From Pelagimonas sp. (GTDB lineage: Bacteria > Pseudomonadota > Alphaproteobacteria > Rhodobacterales > Rhodobacteraceae): a DNA stretch of 64,000 nucleotides. Positions 47,884 through 57,454 of this stretch are shown here, one piece after another. A model generated the notes under the pieces. That model worked only from the letters and a program-made list of their open reading frames with translations, did not search any database and was not told the origin of the DNA. The translations under genes were made by a program, and so were the position numbers. Location: the NCBI GenBank assembly GCA_025210345.1, contig JAOARX010000037.1:1-64000 (forward strand). Direction: 5' to 3'. Position 1 is the first letter of the stretch, and each line of letters starts with the position of its first letter.

Positions 47884-48438
47884 ATGGCGCAGCAGTTTGA
47901 AATCGAAAGCCTCGTTTCCGGCGTGGCCAGGGGGGATCGGCGCAGCTTTGAGCGGCTTTATGATCTGACCGCGCCCCGCCTGTTGGGAATTGCCGTCTTT
48001 ATTTTGCGCGATCAGGCCGCAGCTGAAGAGGTGCTGCAAAGGGTCTATGTCGACGTCTGGAACCGCGCGGGTGCGCCGCGGCCACACGGGCTGACCCCCA
48101 TGGCGTGGTTGATTGGCCTGACCCGCGAAGCCTCTGTGCGGGTGCTGCGGATCAGCGTGGCCACCGGGCAAGAGGGAATGGGGCTTGCGGATGGGGTGAT
48201 TGGCCCGGCGATCGCCAAGCCCGGTCATCCCCCCGAAACCGGAACCAAGTTGGGGGCGGCTTTGCGGGATGCCCTTGGTCGGCTGCCCGAAGATCAGGCC
48301 GAAGCCATCCAACTGAGCTATCTACAGGGCTGGAGCTATCTTGATCTTGCCCGTGCCGGAATTGTCGAGCCCAAGCACGCACGCCCCTGGATGCAACGGG
48401 CCCTGGCGGGGCTTCGCGCGGAGTTGACCGATGAATGA
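47884..48438 (+). CDS. ECF-type sigma factor with atypical region 4
   Basis: 184 residues. Region 2 is typical (FERLYDLTAPRLLGIAVFIL, AAAEEVLQRVYVDVW, MAWLIGLTREASVR). Region 4 begins normally (ALGRLPEDQAEAIQLSYLQG, WSYLDLA) and ends normally (WMQRALAGLRAEL), but the recognition helix between, usually like ERFDVPLNTMRTW, reads RAGIVEPKHARPW. The length is unchanged, so this is divergence or two compensating frameshifts. An anti-sigma gene overlaps its end by 8 bases, the RpoE/SigK-like arrangement. Confidence 0.8.
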   Translation: MAQQFEIESLVSGVARGDRRSFERLYDLTAPRLLGIAVFILRDQAAAEEVLQRVYVDVWNRAGAPRPHGLTPMAWLIGLTREASVRVLRISVATGQEGMGLADGVIGPAIAKPGHPPETGTKLGAALRDALGRLPEDQAEAIQLSYLQGWSYLDLARAGIVEPKHARPWMQRALAGLRAELTDE

Positions 48439-48820
48439 CACGATCGGACGGCGCGGGCACCGGGGGGAACATTCTGGGTCCTCGGCACTGGCAGAGACCG
48501 AATTGTCGCAAAGTGCGGAATATGTTCTGGGCCTTTTGACCGGACCGCAAAAGGCGGAGTTCGAGGCGCGTTTGGCCCATGACACATCGCTGGAACAAGA
48601 TGTGGTTGCCTGGTCCGAATATCTTGCCACGCTGACTGAAATTGCCCCCGAAGTCGCGCCTGAACCGGCCCTGTTGCGCCGCATTACGGCGCAGGCCTAT
48701 GGCGCACAGGGGCCGCGCCCGCCCATCTGGCGGCAGGTGTTGCCCTATCTGATTGGCGGCGCTTTGGGGGGGCTGCTGGTTTGGTTGGCGGTTTGGGCAG
48801 GATGGGTGCAGACCTATTGA
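48431..48820 (+). CDS. Short anti-sigma factor (zinc-less, RskA-like)
   Basis: 129 residues. The cytosolic part contains the anti-sigma helix SAEYVLGLLTGPQKAEFEAR and WSEYLATLTEIAPEV, with no HxxxCxxC zinc motif, followed by one membrane segment (LPYLIGGALGGLLVWLAVWA, about 104-123) and only about six periplasmic residues. RskA-type relatives usually carry a periplasmic sensor domain of about 100 residues, so this one appears truncated or senses by another route. Cotranscribed with the sigma factor. Confidence 0.75.
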   Translation: MNDTIGRRGHRGEHSGSSALAETELSQSAEYVLGLLTGPQKAEFEARLAHDTSLEQDVVAWSEYLATLTEIAPEVAPEPALLRRITAQAYGAQGPRPPIWRQVLPYLIGGALGGLLVWLAVWAGWVQTY

Positions 48821-48906
48821 ATTGCGAGGGTTTGTGGGGATTTGCCCCTCGCCTTGTGGTGGGGCGGGCGGTATATACCTGAGCAACCGATGCAACAGAT
48901 CGAGGC

Positions 48907-49689
48907 ATGACCATGGAGCTTTCTCCCATCGACAAGGCAAAGTTCGTCGCGGCCAAGCGGGCGGCCGAGTTCGTCGAAAGCGGGATGCGCGTCGGGCTTG
49001 GGACCGGGTCAACCGCCGCCTGGCTGGTGCGCTGTCTGGGTGAACGGGTCCGCGAGGACGGGCTGCGGTTTCGCGGCGTTCCGACCTCGGCGCGCACGGC
49101 GGCCCTGGCGCGGGACGTAGGGATTGAGGTGGTGTCGCTGGATGAGGCGCGCTGGCTGGATCTGACCATTGACGGGGCGGATGAATTCGACAGCGATCTC
49201 AATCTGATCAAGGGCGGCGGCGGCGCGCATCTTCAGGAAAAGATCGTTGCCACCGCCAGTGACCAGATGGTGGTGATCGCCGATGCCGCCAAAGAGGTCG
49301 AACATCTGGGCGCCTTTCCCCTGCCGCTGGAAATCCTGCCGTTCGGCTGGCAAACTACGCAGGCCCTAGTCGAAGAAACGCTGATTTCCATGGATGTGAT
49401 GGGGCGTCAGGCCAGTTTGCGCATGAACACGGACCGCCCGTTTGTCACCGATGAGGGGAACTATATCCTCGACCTGCACCTTGGGCGGATCGGCCACGCG
49501 CGGCAACTGGCCATGGTGCTAAACCAGATCCCCGGCGTGGTGGAAAACGGGCTGTTCATCGATATCTGCGACAAGGTGGTGATCGGCTTTGGTGACGGGC
49601 GGGTTGAACTGCGCGACATCAACGCGGGCACGGTGTCGTCAGATCGGATCGAGTTTGTCGAAGACGTGAACTTGTTCAAGGATATCTGA
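48907..49689 (+). CDS. rpiA: Ribose-5-phosphate isomerase A
   Basis: 260 residues. RpiA motifs: VGLGTGSTAAWLVRCL, LTIDGADEFDSDLNLIKGGG and HLQEKIVATASDQMVVIADA, with the catalytic Asp-Gly-Ala-Asp-Glu box. It interconverts ribose-5-phosphate and ribulose-5-phosphate in the pentose phosphate pathway. The start could be ATG 48907 or 48913. The 276 bp downstream, before gor, contains no convincing gene. Confidence 0.95.
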   Translation: MTMELSPIDKAKFVAAKRAAEFVESGMRVGLGTGSTAAWLVRCLGERVREDGLRFRGVPTSARTAALARDVGIEVVSLDEARWLDLTIDGADEFDSDLNLIKGGGGAHLQEKIVATASDQMVVIADAAKEVEHLGAFPLPLEILPFGWQTTQALVEETLISMDVMGRQASLRMNTDRPFVTDEGNYILDLHLGRIGHARQLAMVLNQIPGVVENGLFIDICDKVVIGFGDGRVELRDINAGTVSSDRIEFVEDVNLFKDI

Positions 49690-49965
49690 GTGTGATGTTC
49701 GTTTTGAACGGGGTGGTTTTGTGAGGAAATCCGCAAAAATTGATGCTGAGGCGGCAGAGGTTTGTATGAGCGTCGTGCTTTACTTTGCCCCTGATGCCCA
49801 GGCGGATCGGACCGCCCAGCCCGAACGCCGTGGCTTGAGCTGAGCCAATTTACCCTTTTGTAACCAATCTAACGTTTTCGTGCGGGACAACGGGATGACT
49901 TCGCCCTCTGGCATTCCTATCTCGCCTGTGAAATATCTCTTGTGCAAGATGAATAGGGACAGCGT

Positions 49966-51327
49966 ATGAGCAACTTTGACTATGATCTCTTTGTGATTGG
50001 CGGCGGATCAGGCGGGGTGCGGGCCGCGCGGGTGGCCGCAGGAGAGACCGGCGCCAAGGTCGCTTTGGCCGAGGAAGACCGCTATGGCGGCACCTGTGTG
50101 ATCCGCGGCTGTGTGCCCAAAAAGCTGATGGTCTTTGCCTCGGGCTATCCCGGCATGGTCGAAGAGGGCCGCGCCTATGGTTGGGACATCTCGCTGGGCG
50201 GGTTCAACTGGGATGATTTTCACGGCAAACTGGCCGCTGAACTGGACCGCCTTGAAGGGATTTACCGCAAGCTGCTGGCGGGCTCGGGGGTGGAAACCTT
50301 TGATGCGCGCGCCAGGCTGGTCGATGCCCACACGGTTGAGCTGTCGACCGGGGAACGCAAGACCGCCAAGCATATCCTGCTGGCCATGGGGGGCCGGGTT
50401 TCGGTGCCCGATGTGCCGGGGATCGAACATGCGATCACCTCGAACGAAATTTTCCACCTGCCGCAGCTGCCCAAAAGCATCCTGATCGTCGGCGGTGGCT
50501 ATATCGCTTCGGAATTTGCAGGCGTTATGAATGGCTTGGGGGTGAAAACCACCCAATTCTATCGCGGTGCACAGATCCTGCGCGGCTTTGATGACGAAGC
50601 GCGCGGGCTGGTGGCCGAAGAGATGATGCAGCGCGGGGTTGACCTGCATCTTGGCACCAATGTCGAACGCATGGAAAAGGTCGAGGGCGGCATCAAGGTC
50701 ACCGCGACCAACGGGTCGGAACAGGTGTTCGAACAGGTCATGTATGCCACGGGCCGCGCCCCCAACACCGATGACATGGGTCTCGAAGAGGTGGGGGTGA
50801 AACTGGGCCGCAAGGGCGAGGTGCTGGTGGATGACTATTCCCAGACCTCCGTGCCTTCGATCTATGCGGTGGGGGACGTGACAGATCGCGTGAACCTGAC
50901 CCCGGTCGCGATCCGCGAAGGCATGGCCTTTGTCGACACGGTCTTTCGCGGCAAGCCCACGCCGGTGGATCACGATCTCATCGCCAGCGCGATTTTCACC
51001 CAGCCCGAGATGGGCACTGTCGGCCTGTCCGAAGAGGACGCCGCCGCACAGGAGCCCATCGAAGTCTACGCGACCTCGTTCAAACCCATGCAGTCCAGCT
51101 TTGCCGGCAAATCGGATCGCGTGCTGATGAAACTGATCGTCAGCAAGGCCACCCGCAAGGTTTTGGGCTGTCATATCGTCGCGCCCGGCGCGGGTGAAAT
51201 GATCCAATTGGCGGGCATCGCCGTCAAGATGGGCGCAACCAAAGAAGATTTCGACCGCACGGTCGCGGTGCACCCGGTCATGGCTGAAGAGCTTGTGACC
51301 CTGCGTAGCCCGATCCGCGAGACTTGA
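49966..51327 (+). CDS. gor: Glutathione-disulfide reductase
   Basis: 453 residues, class I disulfide oxidoreductase: FAD motif LFVIGGGSGGVRAARVAA, redox-active GGTCVIRGCVPKKL, NADPH motif ILIVGGGYIASEFAGV, and the C-terminal AVHPVMAEELVTL with the catalytic His-Glu. GCVPKK rather than GCIPSK is the glutathione reductase form. It regenerates GSH with NADPH; rpiA upstream feeds the pathway that makes NADPH. Confidence 0.94.
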   Translation: MSNFDYDLFVIGGGSGGVRAARVAAGETGAKVALAEEDRYGGTCVIRGCVPKKLMVFASGYPGMVEEGRAYGWDISLGGFNWDDFHGKLAAELDRLEGIYRKLLAGSGVETFDARARLVDAHTVELSTGERKTAKHILLAMGGRVSVPDVPGIEHAITSNEIFHLPQLPKSILIVGGGYIASEFAGVMNGLGVKTTQFYRGAQILRGFDDEARGLVAEEMMQRGVDLHLGTNVERMEKVEGGIKVTATNGSEQVFEQVMYATGRAPNTDDMGLEEVGVKLGRKGEVLVDDYSQTSVPSIYAVGDVTDRVNLTPVAIREGMAFVDTVFRGKPTPVDHDLIASAIFTQPEMGTVGLSEEDAAAQEPIEVYATSFKPMQSSFAGKSDRVLMKLIVSKATRKVLGCHIVAPGAGEMIQLAGIAVKMGATKEDFDRTVAVHPVMAEELVTLRSPIRET

Positions 51328-51394
51328 ATTTTTCGCGCTAAGGCTCAGGTGTAGCTAAAGCGCGGGACGGAATAGACCAAGGAAGGACAACTTC

Positions 51395-52576
51395 ATGGCA
51401 GGAAACAGTGGCGGCCCCTGGGGCAGCGGCGGAGGCCAGAATGGCGGCGGCAATGGACGTGGCCCCCAAGGGGGCGGCGGGCGCAAGCCAGACGACAACA
51501 ACCAGATCCCCGAGATCGACGAATTGATGAAAAAGGGCCAAGAGCAGCTTCGCGTGCTCATGGGCGGACGCGGCGGCGACAACGGCGGGTCCCGTCGTTC
51601 CGGCGGCGGCTCTGGCGGGCCGGGCCTGACCAAGGGCACGATTGCGCTGGGCGCTTTGGTGCTGGTGGGGCTTTGGGCCTTTAGCAGCGCCTATACGGTC
51701 AAACCCGAAGAACAATCGGTTGAGTTGCTTCTTGGCAAATATCGCGGCACGGGCAATCCCGGTCTGAACTTTGCCCCCTGGCCGCTGGTCACCTATGAGG
51801 TGGTCAATGTGACCTCGGAACGGACCGAAACCATTGGTGACGGTCGCCGCACCGTGCAAACGGGTGGCAGCTTGTCGTCATCGCGCAACTTTCAGACCAC
51901 GGGCACCGATGGGCTGATGCTGACCACCGATGCTAATATCGTCGACATCGAATTCCAGGTGGTCTGGAACATCAACGACCCGTCGAAACTGTTGTTCAAC
52001 ATCGCCGAGCCGCAGGAAACCGTTCAGGCGGTATCGGAATCGGTCATGCGCGAAATCATCGCCGCCAGCCGTCTGGCACCGATCCTGAACACCGAACGGG
52101 GCGCGATCGCCGTGTCGGCCAAGGACCGTATCCAGGCCGTGCTGGACGAATACGAAAGCGGCATCAACGTCGTCCGCGTCAACCTTGACCAGGCCGACCC
52201 GCCCGCCGAGGTGATTGACGCCTTCCGTGAGGTGCAGGCCGCCGAACAGGCGCGCGTGCGTCTGGAACGCGAAGCCGATGCCTATGCCAACAGGGTGATC
52301 GCCGAGGCCCGCGGTCAGGCCGCGCAAACCATCGAAGAAGCCAAGGGCTACAGCGCCCGCGTTGTGAACGAAGCCTTGGGTGAGGCCGCGCGCTTTAGCG
52401 CCGTGCAGGAGGAATACTCCAAAGCACCAGACGTGACCCGCCGCCGTCTCTATCTTGAGACCATGGAAAAGGTGCTGGGGGATGTGGATAAAATGATCCT
52501 TGATCCCTCGATCTCGGGTGAGGGCGGCGTTGTGCCGTATCTGCCTTTGAATGAACTGAACCGCCGGGGGAACTGA
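51395..52576 (+). CDS. hflK: FtsH protease modulator HflK
   Basis: 393 residues. A Gly-rich cytosolic N-terminus (GGPWGSGGGQNGGGNGRG) and a membrane segment (about 81-100) precede an SPFH/band 7 domain (YTVKPEEQSVELLLGKY, LTTDANIVDIEFQVVW) and a coiled coil (AYANRVIAEARGQAAQTIEE). HflK and HflC form a large membrane cage around FtsH and tune its proteolysis. 2 bp separate it from hflC. Confidence 0.95.
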   Translation: MAGNSGGPWGSGGGQNGGGNGRGPQGGGGRKPDDNNQIPEIDELMKKGQEQLRVLMGGRGGDNGGSRRSGGGSGGPGLTKGTIALGALVLVGLWAFSSAYTVKPEEQSVELLLGKYRGTGNPGLNFAPWPLVTYEVVNVTSERTETIGDGRRTVQTGGSLSSSRNFQTTGTDGLMLTTDANIVDIEFQVVWNINDPSKLLFNIAEPQETVQAVSESVMREIIAASRLAPILNTERGAIAVSAKDRIQAVLDEYESGINVVRVNLDQADPPAEVIDAFREVQAAEQARVRLEREADAYANRVIAEARGQAAQTIEEAKGYSARVVNEALGEAARFSAVQEEYSKAPDVTRRRLYLETMEKVLGDVDKMILDPSISGEGGVVPYLPLNELNRRGN

Positions 52577-52578
52577 TC

Positions 52579-53457
52579 ATGAAAAAATCGACTTATATCA
52601 TTCCCGTCGTCGTCATTGCGCTGGTGCTTGTGCTGTCCTCGATCTTTGTGGTCGACGAGCGACAAAAGGCGCTTGTGCTGCAATTCGGTCAGATCAAGGA
52701 TGTCAAGGAAGAACCGGGGCTTGCCTTCAAGATCCCCTTCATCCAAGAGGTCGTGCGCTATGACGACCGTATCCTGTCTTTGGACACGGCGACCATCGAG
52801 GTCACGCCATCTGATGACCGTCGTCTGGTGGTTGACGCCTTTACCCGCTACCGCATCGAAGACGTGACCCGGTTCCGTCAAGCGGTAGGCGTGGGTGGTC
52901 AGCGCACCGCCGAAAGCCGCCTGTCCGGCATTCTCAACGCCCAGATCCGCGAGGTTCTGGGGTCGGATCAGGTGACATCCGATCGTATCCTGTCGGAAGA
53001 TCGCGCCGCGCTGATGCTGCGCATCCGGGAACAGGCCAAGGCCGAAGCGAAATCGCTGGGTCTGGACGTGGTCGACGTGCGTCTGAAAACCACCAACCTG
53101 CCCAAGCAGAACCTTGACGAAACCTTTGCGCAGATGCGCGCGGAACGTCAGCGTGAAGCGGCGGATGAAATCGCCCGTGGTAACGAAGCCGCCCAGCGTG
53201 TGCGCGCCGATGCGGATCGTCAGGTGGTGGAAACCACGTCTGAGGCGGGCAAAGAGGCCAACCAACTGCGCGGTGGTGCGGATGCGGAACGCAACAAGAT
53301 CTTCGCCGAAGCCTATGGCGCCGATCCTGAATTCTTTGCCTTCTACCGCTCGCTTCAGGCCTATGAGACCTCGCTCAAAGGATCAAATTCCACCATGGTC
53401 ATGACCCCGGACAGCCAGTTCTTTGACTATTTCGGGTCCGAGACACCCGGTCAGTAA
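52579..53457 (+). CDS. hflC: FtsH protease modulator HflC
   Basis: 292 residues: N-terminal membrane segment (TYIIPVVVIALVLVLSSIFV), SPFH domain (VVDERQKALVLQFGQIKDVK) and C-terminal coiled coil (GADAERNKIFAEAYGADPEF). The partner of HflK. A DUF2065 gene starts 1 bp after its stop, then degP, so this block concerns membrane and periplasmic protein quality control. Confidence 0.95.
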   Translation: MKKSTYIIPVVVIALVLVLSSIFVVDERQKALVLQFGQIKDVKEEPGLAFKIPFIQEVVRYDDRILSLDTATIEVTPSDDRRLVVDAFTRYRIEDVTRFRQAVGVGGQRTAESRLSGILNAQIREVLGSDQVTSDRILSEDRAALMLRIREQAKAEAKSLGLDVVDVRLKTTNLPKQNLDETFAQMRAERQREAADEIARGNEAAQRVRADADRQVVETTSEAGKEANQLRGGADAERNKIFAEAYGADPEFFAFYRSLQAYETSLKGSNSTMVMTPDSQFFDYFGSETPGQ

Positions 53458-53458
53458 G

Positions 53459-53647
53459 GTGACGGGCACAGATATATTGACGGGGATCGCCTTGGTCCTC
53501 GTATTCGAGGGGCTGGTCTATGCGCTGGCCCCTTCGCTTGTCGAACGCCTGCTCGAGGCGTTGCGCGATACGCCAATCGACAGCCGGCGCATGGTCGGCA
53601 TCGGATGTGTTGCAACCGGTGTGGCCCTCCTTTGGCTGTTGCACTGA
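53459..53647 (+). CDS. DUF2065 (YjeT-like) small membrane protein
   Basis: 62 residues from GTG 53459, directly after hflC. Two membrane helices (ILTGIALVLVFEGLVYALAP and MVGIGCVATGVALLWLLH) with RRMVGIG between them define DUF2065/YjeT. The gene is often linked with hflKC in proteobacteria; function unknown. Confidence 0.85.
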   Translation: MTGTDILTGIALVLVFEGLVYALAPSLVERLLEALRDTPIDSRRMVGIGCVATGVALLWLLH

Positions 53648-53685
53648 CCCATTTGCATGGCGGCACATGTGTTTCTTTGGGTGCC

Positions 53686-53752
53686 AAATATCCCGGGGGA
53701 ATTCTTCGCAGAAGAAGGGGGCAGCGCCCCAAAGAATTTTCTAAAATTCTTT
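53686..53752 (-). repeat. CCCCGGGATATTT intergenic element, copy 3
   Basis: Inverted relative to the other copies: read on the minus strand, an AAAGAATTTT/AAAATTCTTT stem (53731-53752) is followed by GGGGCGCTGCCCCC, a TTCTTC/GAAGAA hairpin and CCCCCGGGATATTT (53699-53686). Same module order as copy 4. Confidence 0.8.
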
Positions 53753-53926
53753 CCTGCCCGCCGCAGGCGTGGATGCTGGCGATCTGACAGGGCATCACAC
53801 CCCCGTGAGGCAGGAATTTCATACCTTTAGTGTTGCGCGATCGCACCTACATTTGTCACACTGGTAGAAAATGAGCAGACCCGCGCAAACACACGGGAAG
53901 CGGGTGGCGGAGACAAGGAGATCCCT

Positions 53927-55399
53927 TTGAAACATCAATCCCTCGCTCTGACACAGGACAGATCGACCCCGCTGCGGGCCTTTTGGTTGGCGTCGCTGTC
54001 GATGGTTCTGATCTTGTCACAGGCCCTTATGGCCCAATCTCGCGGCGCACCGGAAAGCTTTGCCGATCTGGCCGAACAAATCAGCCCCGCGGTTGTGAAC
54101 ATCACCACGCAAACGGTTGTGGCGGGGCGGACCGGCCCACAGGGGATTGTCCCCGAAGGATCGCCTTTCGAAGATTTCTTTCGCGAATTCCAGGATCGTG
54201 GCGGCAATGGCGACACCCCGCGCCGCAGCTCGGCGCTTGGGTCTGGCTTCGTGATTTCTGAGGATGGGTTCATCGTGACCAACAACCACGTCATCGAGGG
54301 CGCGGATGAGATCATGATCGAATTCTTTGAGGGGTTCGAACTGCCTGCGGAACTGGTGGGGCGTGACCCCAATACGGATATTGCCGTTCTCAAGGTCGAA
54401 AGCGATGAACCGCTGAAATTCGTCAGCTTTGGTGACAGTGATACGGGCCGCGTTGGCGATTGGGTCATGGCCATGGGCAACCCGCTTGGTCAGGGGTTTT
54501 CGGTCTCGGCCGGGATCATTTCCGCCCGCAACCGCGCGCTCAGCGGCACCTATGACGACTACATCCAGACCGACGCGGCGATCAACCGAGGGAACTCTGG
54601 CGGCCCGCTGTTCAATATGGATGGCGAGGTGATCGGCGTGAACACCGCGATCTTGTCCCCCAATGGCGGCTCGATTGGCATCGGCTTTTCGATGGCCTCC
54701 AACGTGGTGACCAAAGTGGTCGATCAGCTGCGCGAATTTGGCGAAACCCGCCGTGGCTGGCTGGGTGTGCGCATCCAGGATGTGACCGATGAGCTGGCCG
54801 AGGCGCTCGGGATGAACGAAGCGCGTGGCGCGCTGGTGTCTGATGTGCCCGAAGGCCCGTCCAAAGAGGCGGGGATCGAAGCGGGCGACGTGATTTTGTC
54901 GTTTGACGGCACGCAGGTTGATGACACCCGGCAATTGGTGCGCATCGTGGCAAACACCCCTGTTGGCAAAACGGTGCGCGTTGTCGTCAATCGCGGCGGT
55001 GAAAGCCAGACCCTGAAGGTGAAACTTGGTCGCCGCGAAGAAGCCGAAGGCGCGGCCACCCCGACGGCCGAAGCCGAACAGCCGGTCGCACCGTCCAAAA
55101 TGGATGCGCTGGGGCTGACCTTGAAACCGCTTGACGATGCGCTGCGCGAAGAGCTGGGCATGGCCGAGGGCACGGAGGGTCTTGCGGTTGTGGCTGTAGA
55201 TGAAACCTCTGAAGCGCATGAAAAAGGGCTGCGTCCCGGGGATGTGATCACCGAAGCAGGTCAAAGCCCGATCAAGACGGTCGAGGATCTCGAAGCCCGC
55301 GTCGACGAAGCCCGTGACGAGGGGCGCAAATCGCTGCTGCTGCTGGTTCGCCGCGGAGGAGACCCCCGTTTCGTCGCGCTGGGGCTTGCCGACGAATAG
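53927..55399 (+). CDS. degP: Do-family periplasmic serine protease (DegP/DegQ)
   Basis: 490 residues from TTG 53927, supported by AAGGAG seven bases upstream. A signal peptide (about 1-36, ending LMAQS) precedes a trypsin-like domain with His121 (NNHVIEGADE), Asp151 (NTDIAVLK) and Ser224 (NRGNSGGPLFN), then two PDZ domains (RRGWLGVRIQDVTDELAEAL; LGLTLKPLDDALREELGMAE). It degrades or refolds misfolded envelope proteins. Its position after hflKC is common in alphaproteobacteria. Confidence 0.93.
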   Translation: MKHQSLALTQDRSTPLRAFWLASLSMVLILSQALMAQSRGAPESFADLAEQISPAVVNITTQTVVAGRTGPQGIVPEGSPFEDFFREFQDRGGNGDTPRRSSALGSGFVISEDGFIVTNNHVIEGADEIMIEFFEGFELPAELVGRDPNTDIAVLKVESDEPLKFVSFGDSDTGRVGDWVMAMGNPLGQGFSVSAGIISARNRALSGTYDDYIQTDAAINRGNSGGPLFNMDGEVIGVNTAILSPNGGSIGIGFSMASNVVTKVVDQLREFGETRRGWLGVRIQDVTDELAEALGMNEARGALVSDVPEGPSKEAGIEAGDVILSFDGTQVDDTRQLVRIVANTPVGKTVRVVVNRGGESQTLKVKLGRREEAEGAATPTAEAEQPVAPSKMDALGLTLKPLDDALREELGMAEGTEGLAVVAVDETSEAHEKGLRPGDVITEAGQSPIKTVEDLEARVDEARDEGRKSLLLLVRRGGDPRFVALGLADE

Positions 55400-55429
55400 C
55401 GCGGCTTGCCTGATCAGGTGAGAAAATCG

Positions 55430-55459
55430 AAAAGAGCCCTGCAAGGGGCTCTTTTTGTT
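55430..55459. terminator. Bidirectional terminator after degP
   Basis: AAAAGAGCCC (55430-55439) pairs with GGGCTCTTTT (55446-55455), followed by TGTTTT on the plus strand and, on the minus strand, by TCGATTTTC. It serves degP and the convergent lipoprotein gene. Confidence 0.8.
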
Positions 55460-55483
55460 TTGAAGAGTTGGAAAATACAGCTG

Positions 55484-55993
55484 CTAGAGCGAGGCGCGAT
55501 CCACGGCGATCAAACCAAGCGAACGCGCGCTTTCCAGAGAAAGCTGTCCCGATGCCAACCCGCGTTCGGTCTGATACTTGCGCACCGCCGCGGTGGTCGC
55601 GGGGCTGATGCGCCCATTTATTTCACCCGAGAAATAGCCGCGCGCGGCCAGGGCGCGTTGTACGGATGAGATGAATTCAGGTGTCATCTGATCGGGGCAG
55701 GGGGCTTCGAACTTGATTTCACCACGCGGTCGCACGATCCGGGGCACCGGGCCCTTGCGATAGATCGGCGGGCGGATCACGGTGCCGTCCGGGGCGATCT
55801 CGGCCTGGACCACCTGGATTTCGCCCATCACATGTTCGTAGACAGCGGGCGTCACGACCGAGGCCCAGCAGCGTCCGTCCGCGGATTGGACGGGGGCCGC
55901 AGGATCGGGGCGTTGGGAAGCGGCTGAGGTTCCCGGGGTGTTGCACCCGGAAATCAGCGCCAGCGCAATCAGCGGGACGAGGGGTCGGATCAT
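55484..55993 (-). CDS. Lipoprotein with peptidoglycan-binding domain
   Basis: 169 residues from ATG 55993: MIRPLVPLIALALISGC ends in a lipobox (ISGC), so the mature protein is lipid-anchored. The central part is Pro-rich (IRPPIYRKGPVPRIVRP) with paired cysteines, and the C-terminal 65 residues are a PG_binding_1 domain (FISSVQRALAARGYFSGEIN, TTAAVRKYQTERGLASGQLS). It likely links the outer membrane or a periplasmic complex to peptidoglycan. An upstream extension to 56125 lacks a signal peptide at its start and is disfavoured. Confidence 0.8.
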   Translation of the reverse strand: MIRPLVPLIALALISGCNTPGTSAASQRPDPAAPVQSADGRCWASVVTPAVYEHVMGEIQVVQAEIAPDGTVIRPPIYRKGPVPRIVRPRGEIKFEAPCPDQMTPEFISSVQRALAARGYFSGEINGRISPATTAAVRKYQTERGLASGQLSLESARSLGLIAVDRASL

Positions 55994-56197
55994 CTGCTCG
56001 GGCCTCTTACCGTGCCTTGTTTCACCTATGTTAATCATTTTCGGCAGAAGGGGGAAGCGCTTGATGCGCCAGCGTGCGGCATCAAGATCCAATGGAAATG
56101 GCACCTTTTGCCGCTCATGGGACAAATTGGACGCAAAGAGGGTGGCGGCGCAAGGATCTGCCGACTAGGTATGGGGGACTTGTCACTGAAGGGGTGA

Positions 56198-56523
<326 letters not shown>

Positions 56524-56524
<1 letters not shown>

Positions 56525-57309
56525 TGAACAGTGCGCCGCGTCTTTCGTTTGTCCGACTGCACCGTGCCATGCGCGGCGCGGTGCTGACGTTGAGTGTGTT
56601 GTGGGCGGGGGCTGCCGCGGGGCAATCTTTGGAGGGGCGCTGCGATGCGGCGGACTGGCAGGGAGAGCCGCTGGTGCGCGCCACCTATGAGCACCCGACA
56701 GCGCGTTATCCCCATGGTGTTCTGGGGGACGAGATCGAATATGGGCGGCTGACGCTGACCTATGGGACCTCTAACAAGATCGACATCACCTTGCCTGATG
56801 ATCAGGTGTTCGAAGACCTCGCGCCGCGCATTGTTGATGTCGATGGGGATGGGCAGGCCCGTGAGGTGGTTGCCGTTGTCAGCCACAAGGATCTGGGCGC
56901 GCGGCTGGCCATATTCGACGGTTGTGGCCTGGTGACCGCGACCCCGTATATTGGTCAGCGCTATCGCTGGCTTGCACCGGCGGCGGTTGCCGATCTCGAT
57001 GGGGATGGGCATGTCGAACTGGCCTATGTTGATCGTCCGCATCTGGCCAAGATCCTGCGGGTCTGGCGTTTCGACGGGGCAAAGCTGAGCCAGGTTGCCG
57101 CGCTTGAAGGCCTGAGCAATCACCGGATCGGATGGGATTATATCATTGGCGGTCTGCGCAATTGCGGCGAAGCACCCGAGATGATCCTTGCCCGTGGGGA
57201 TTGGCGCCGCGTCATGGCGGTGCGATTTGAGGATGATGCGCTCAGCGCGCGGGAACTTGGACCCTATTCGCAAGACCGCCTTCAAGAAGCGTTGGCGTGC
57301 AGCCCTTGA
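56524..57309 (+). CDS. FG-GAP/VCBS repeat periplasmic protein
   Basis: 261 residues. A signal peptide (AVLTLSVLWAGAAAGQS, cleavage about residue 35) is followed by two Ca2+-binding FG-GAP loops (DVDGDGQAREVVAVV and ADLDGDGHVELAYVD) in a beta-propeller-like domain. No catalytic residue pattern seen. The start overlaps the ferredoxin stop, an odd pairing of a cytosolic redox protein with an exported one. Confidence 0.75.
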
Positions 57310-57454
57310 GGGTCGCGCCCTGCGGTTCTCAGCAATCGCGCGGAATTGCCCCAAGGTCATCCGGCGCATCGGCATGCGGCTGGTCAACACGGCGTGACAT
57401 TTCGCGATGCGATTCGCTCTTTGCTTTCGGGCCGCAGCCCACTAATCAACGCGC

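Noticed and set aside
49768-49842. A very short peptide (MSVVLYFAPDAQADRTAQ...) between rpiA and gor
   Set aside because: About 25 codons, no clear ribosome site or conservation that I can judge; chance is sufficient.
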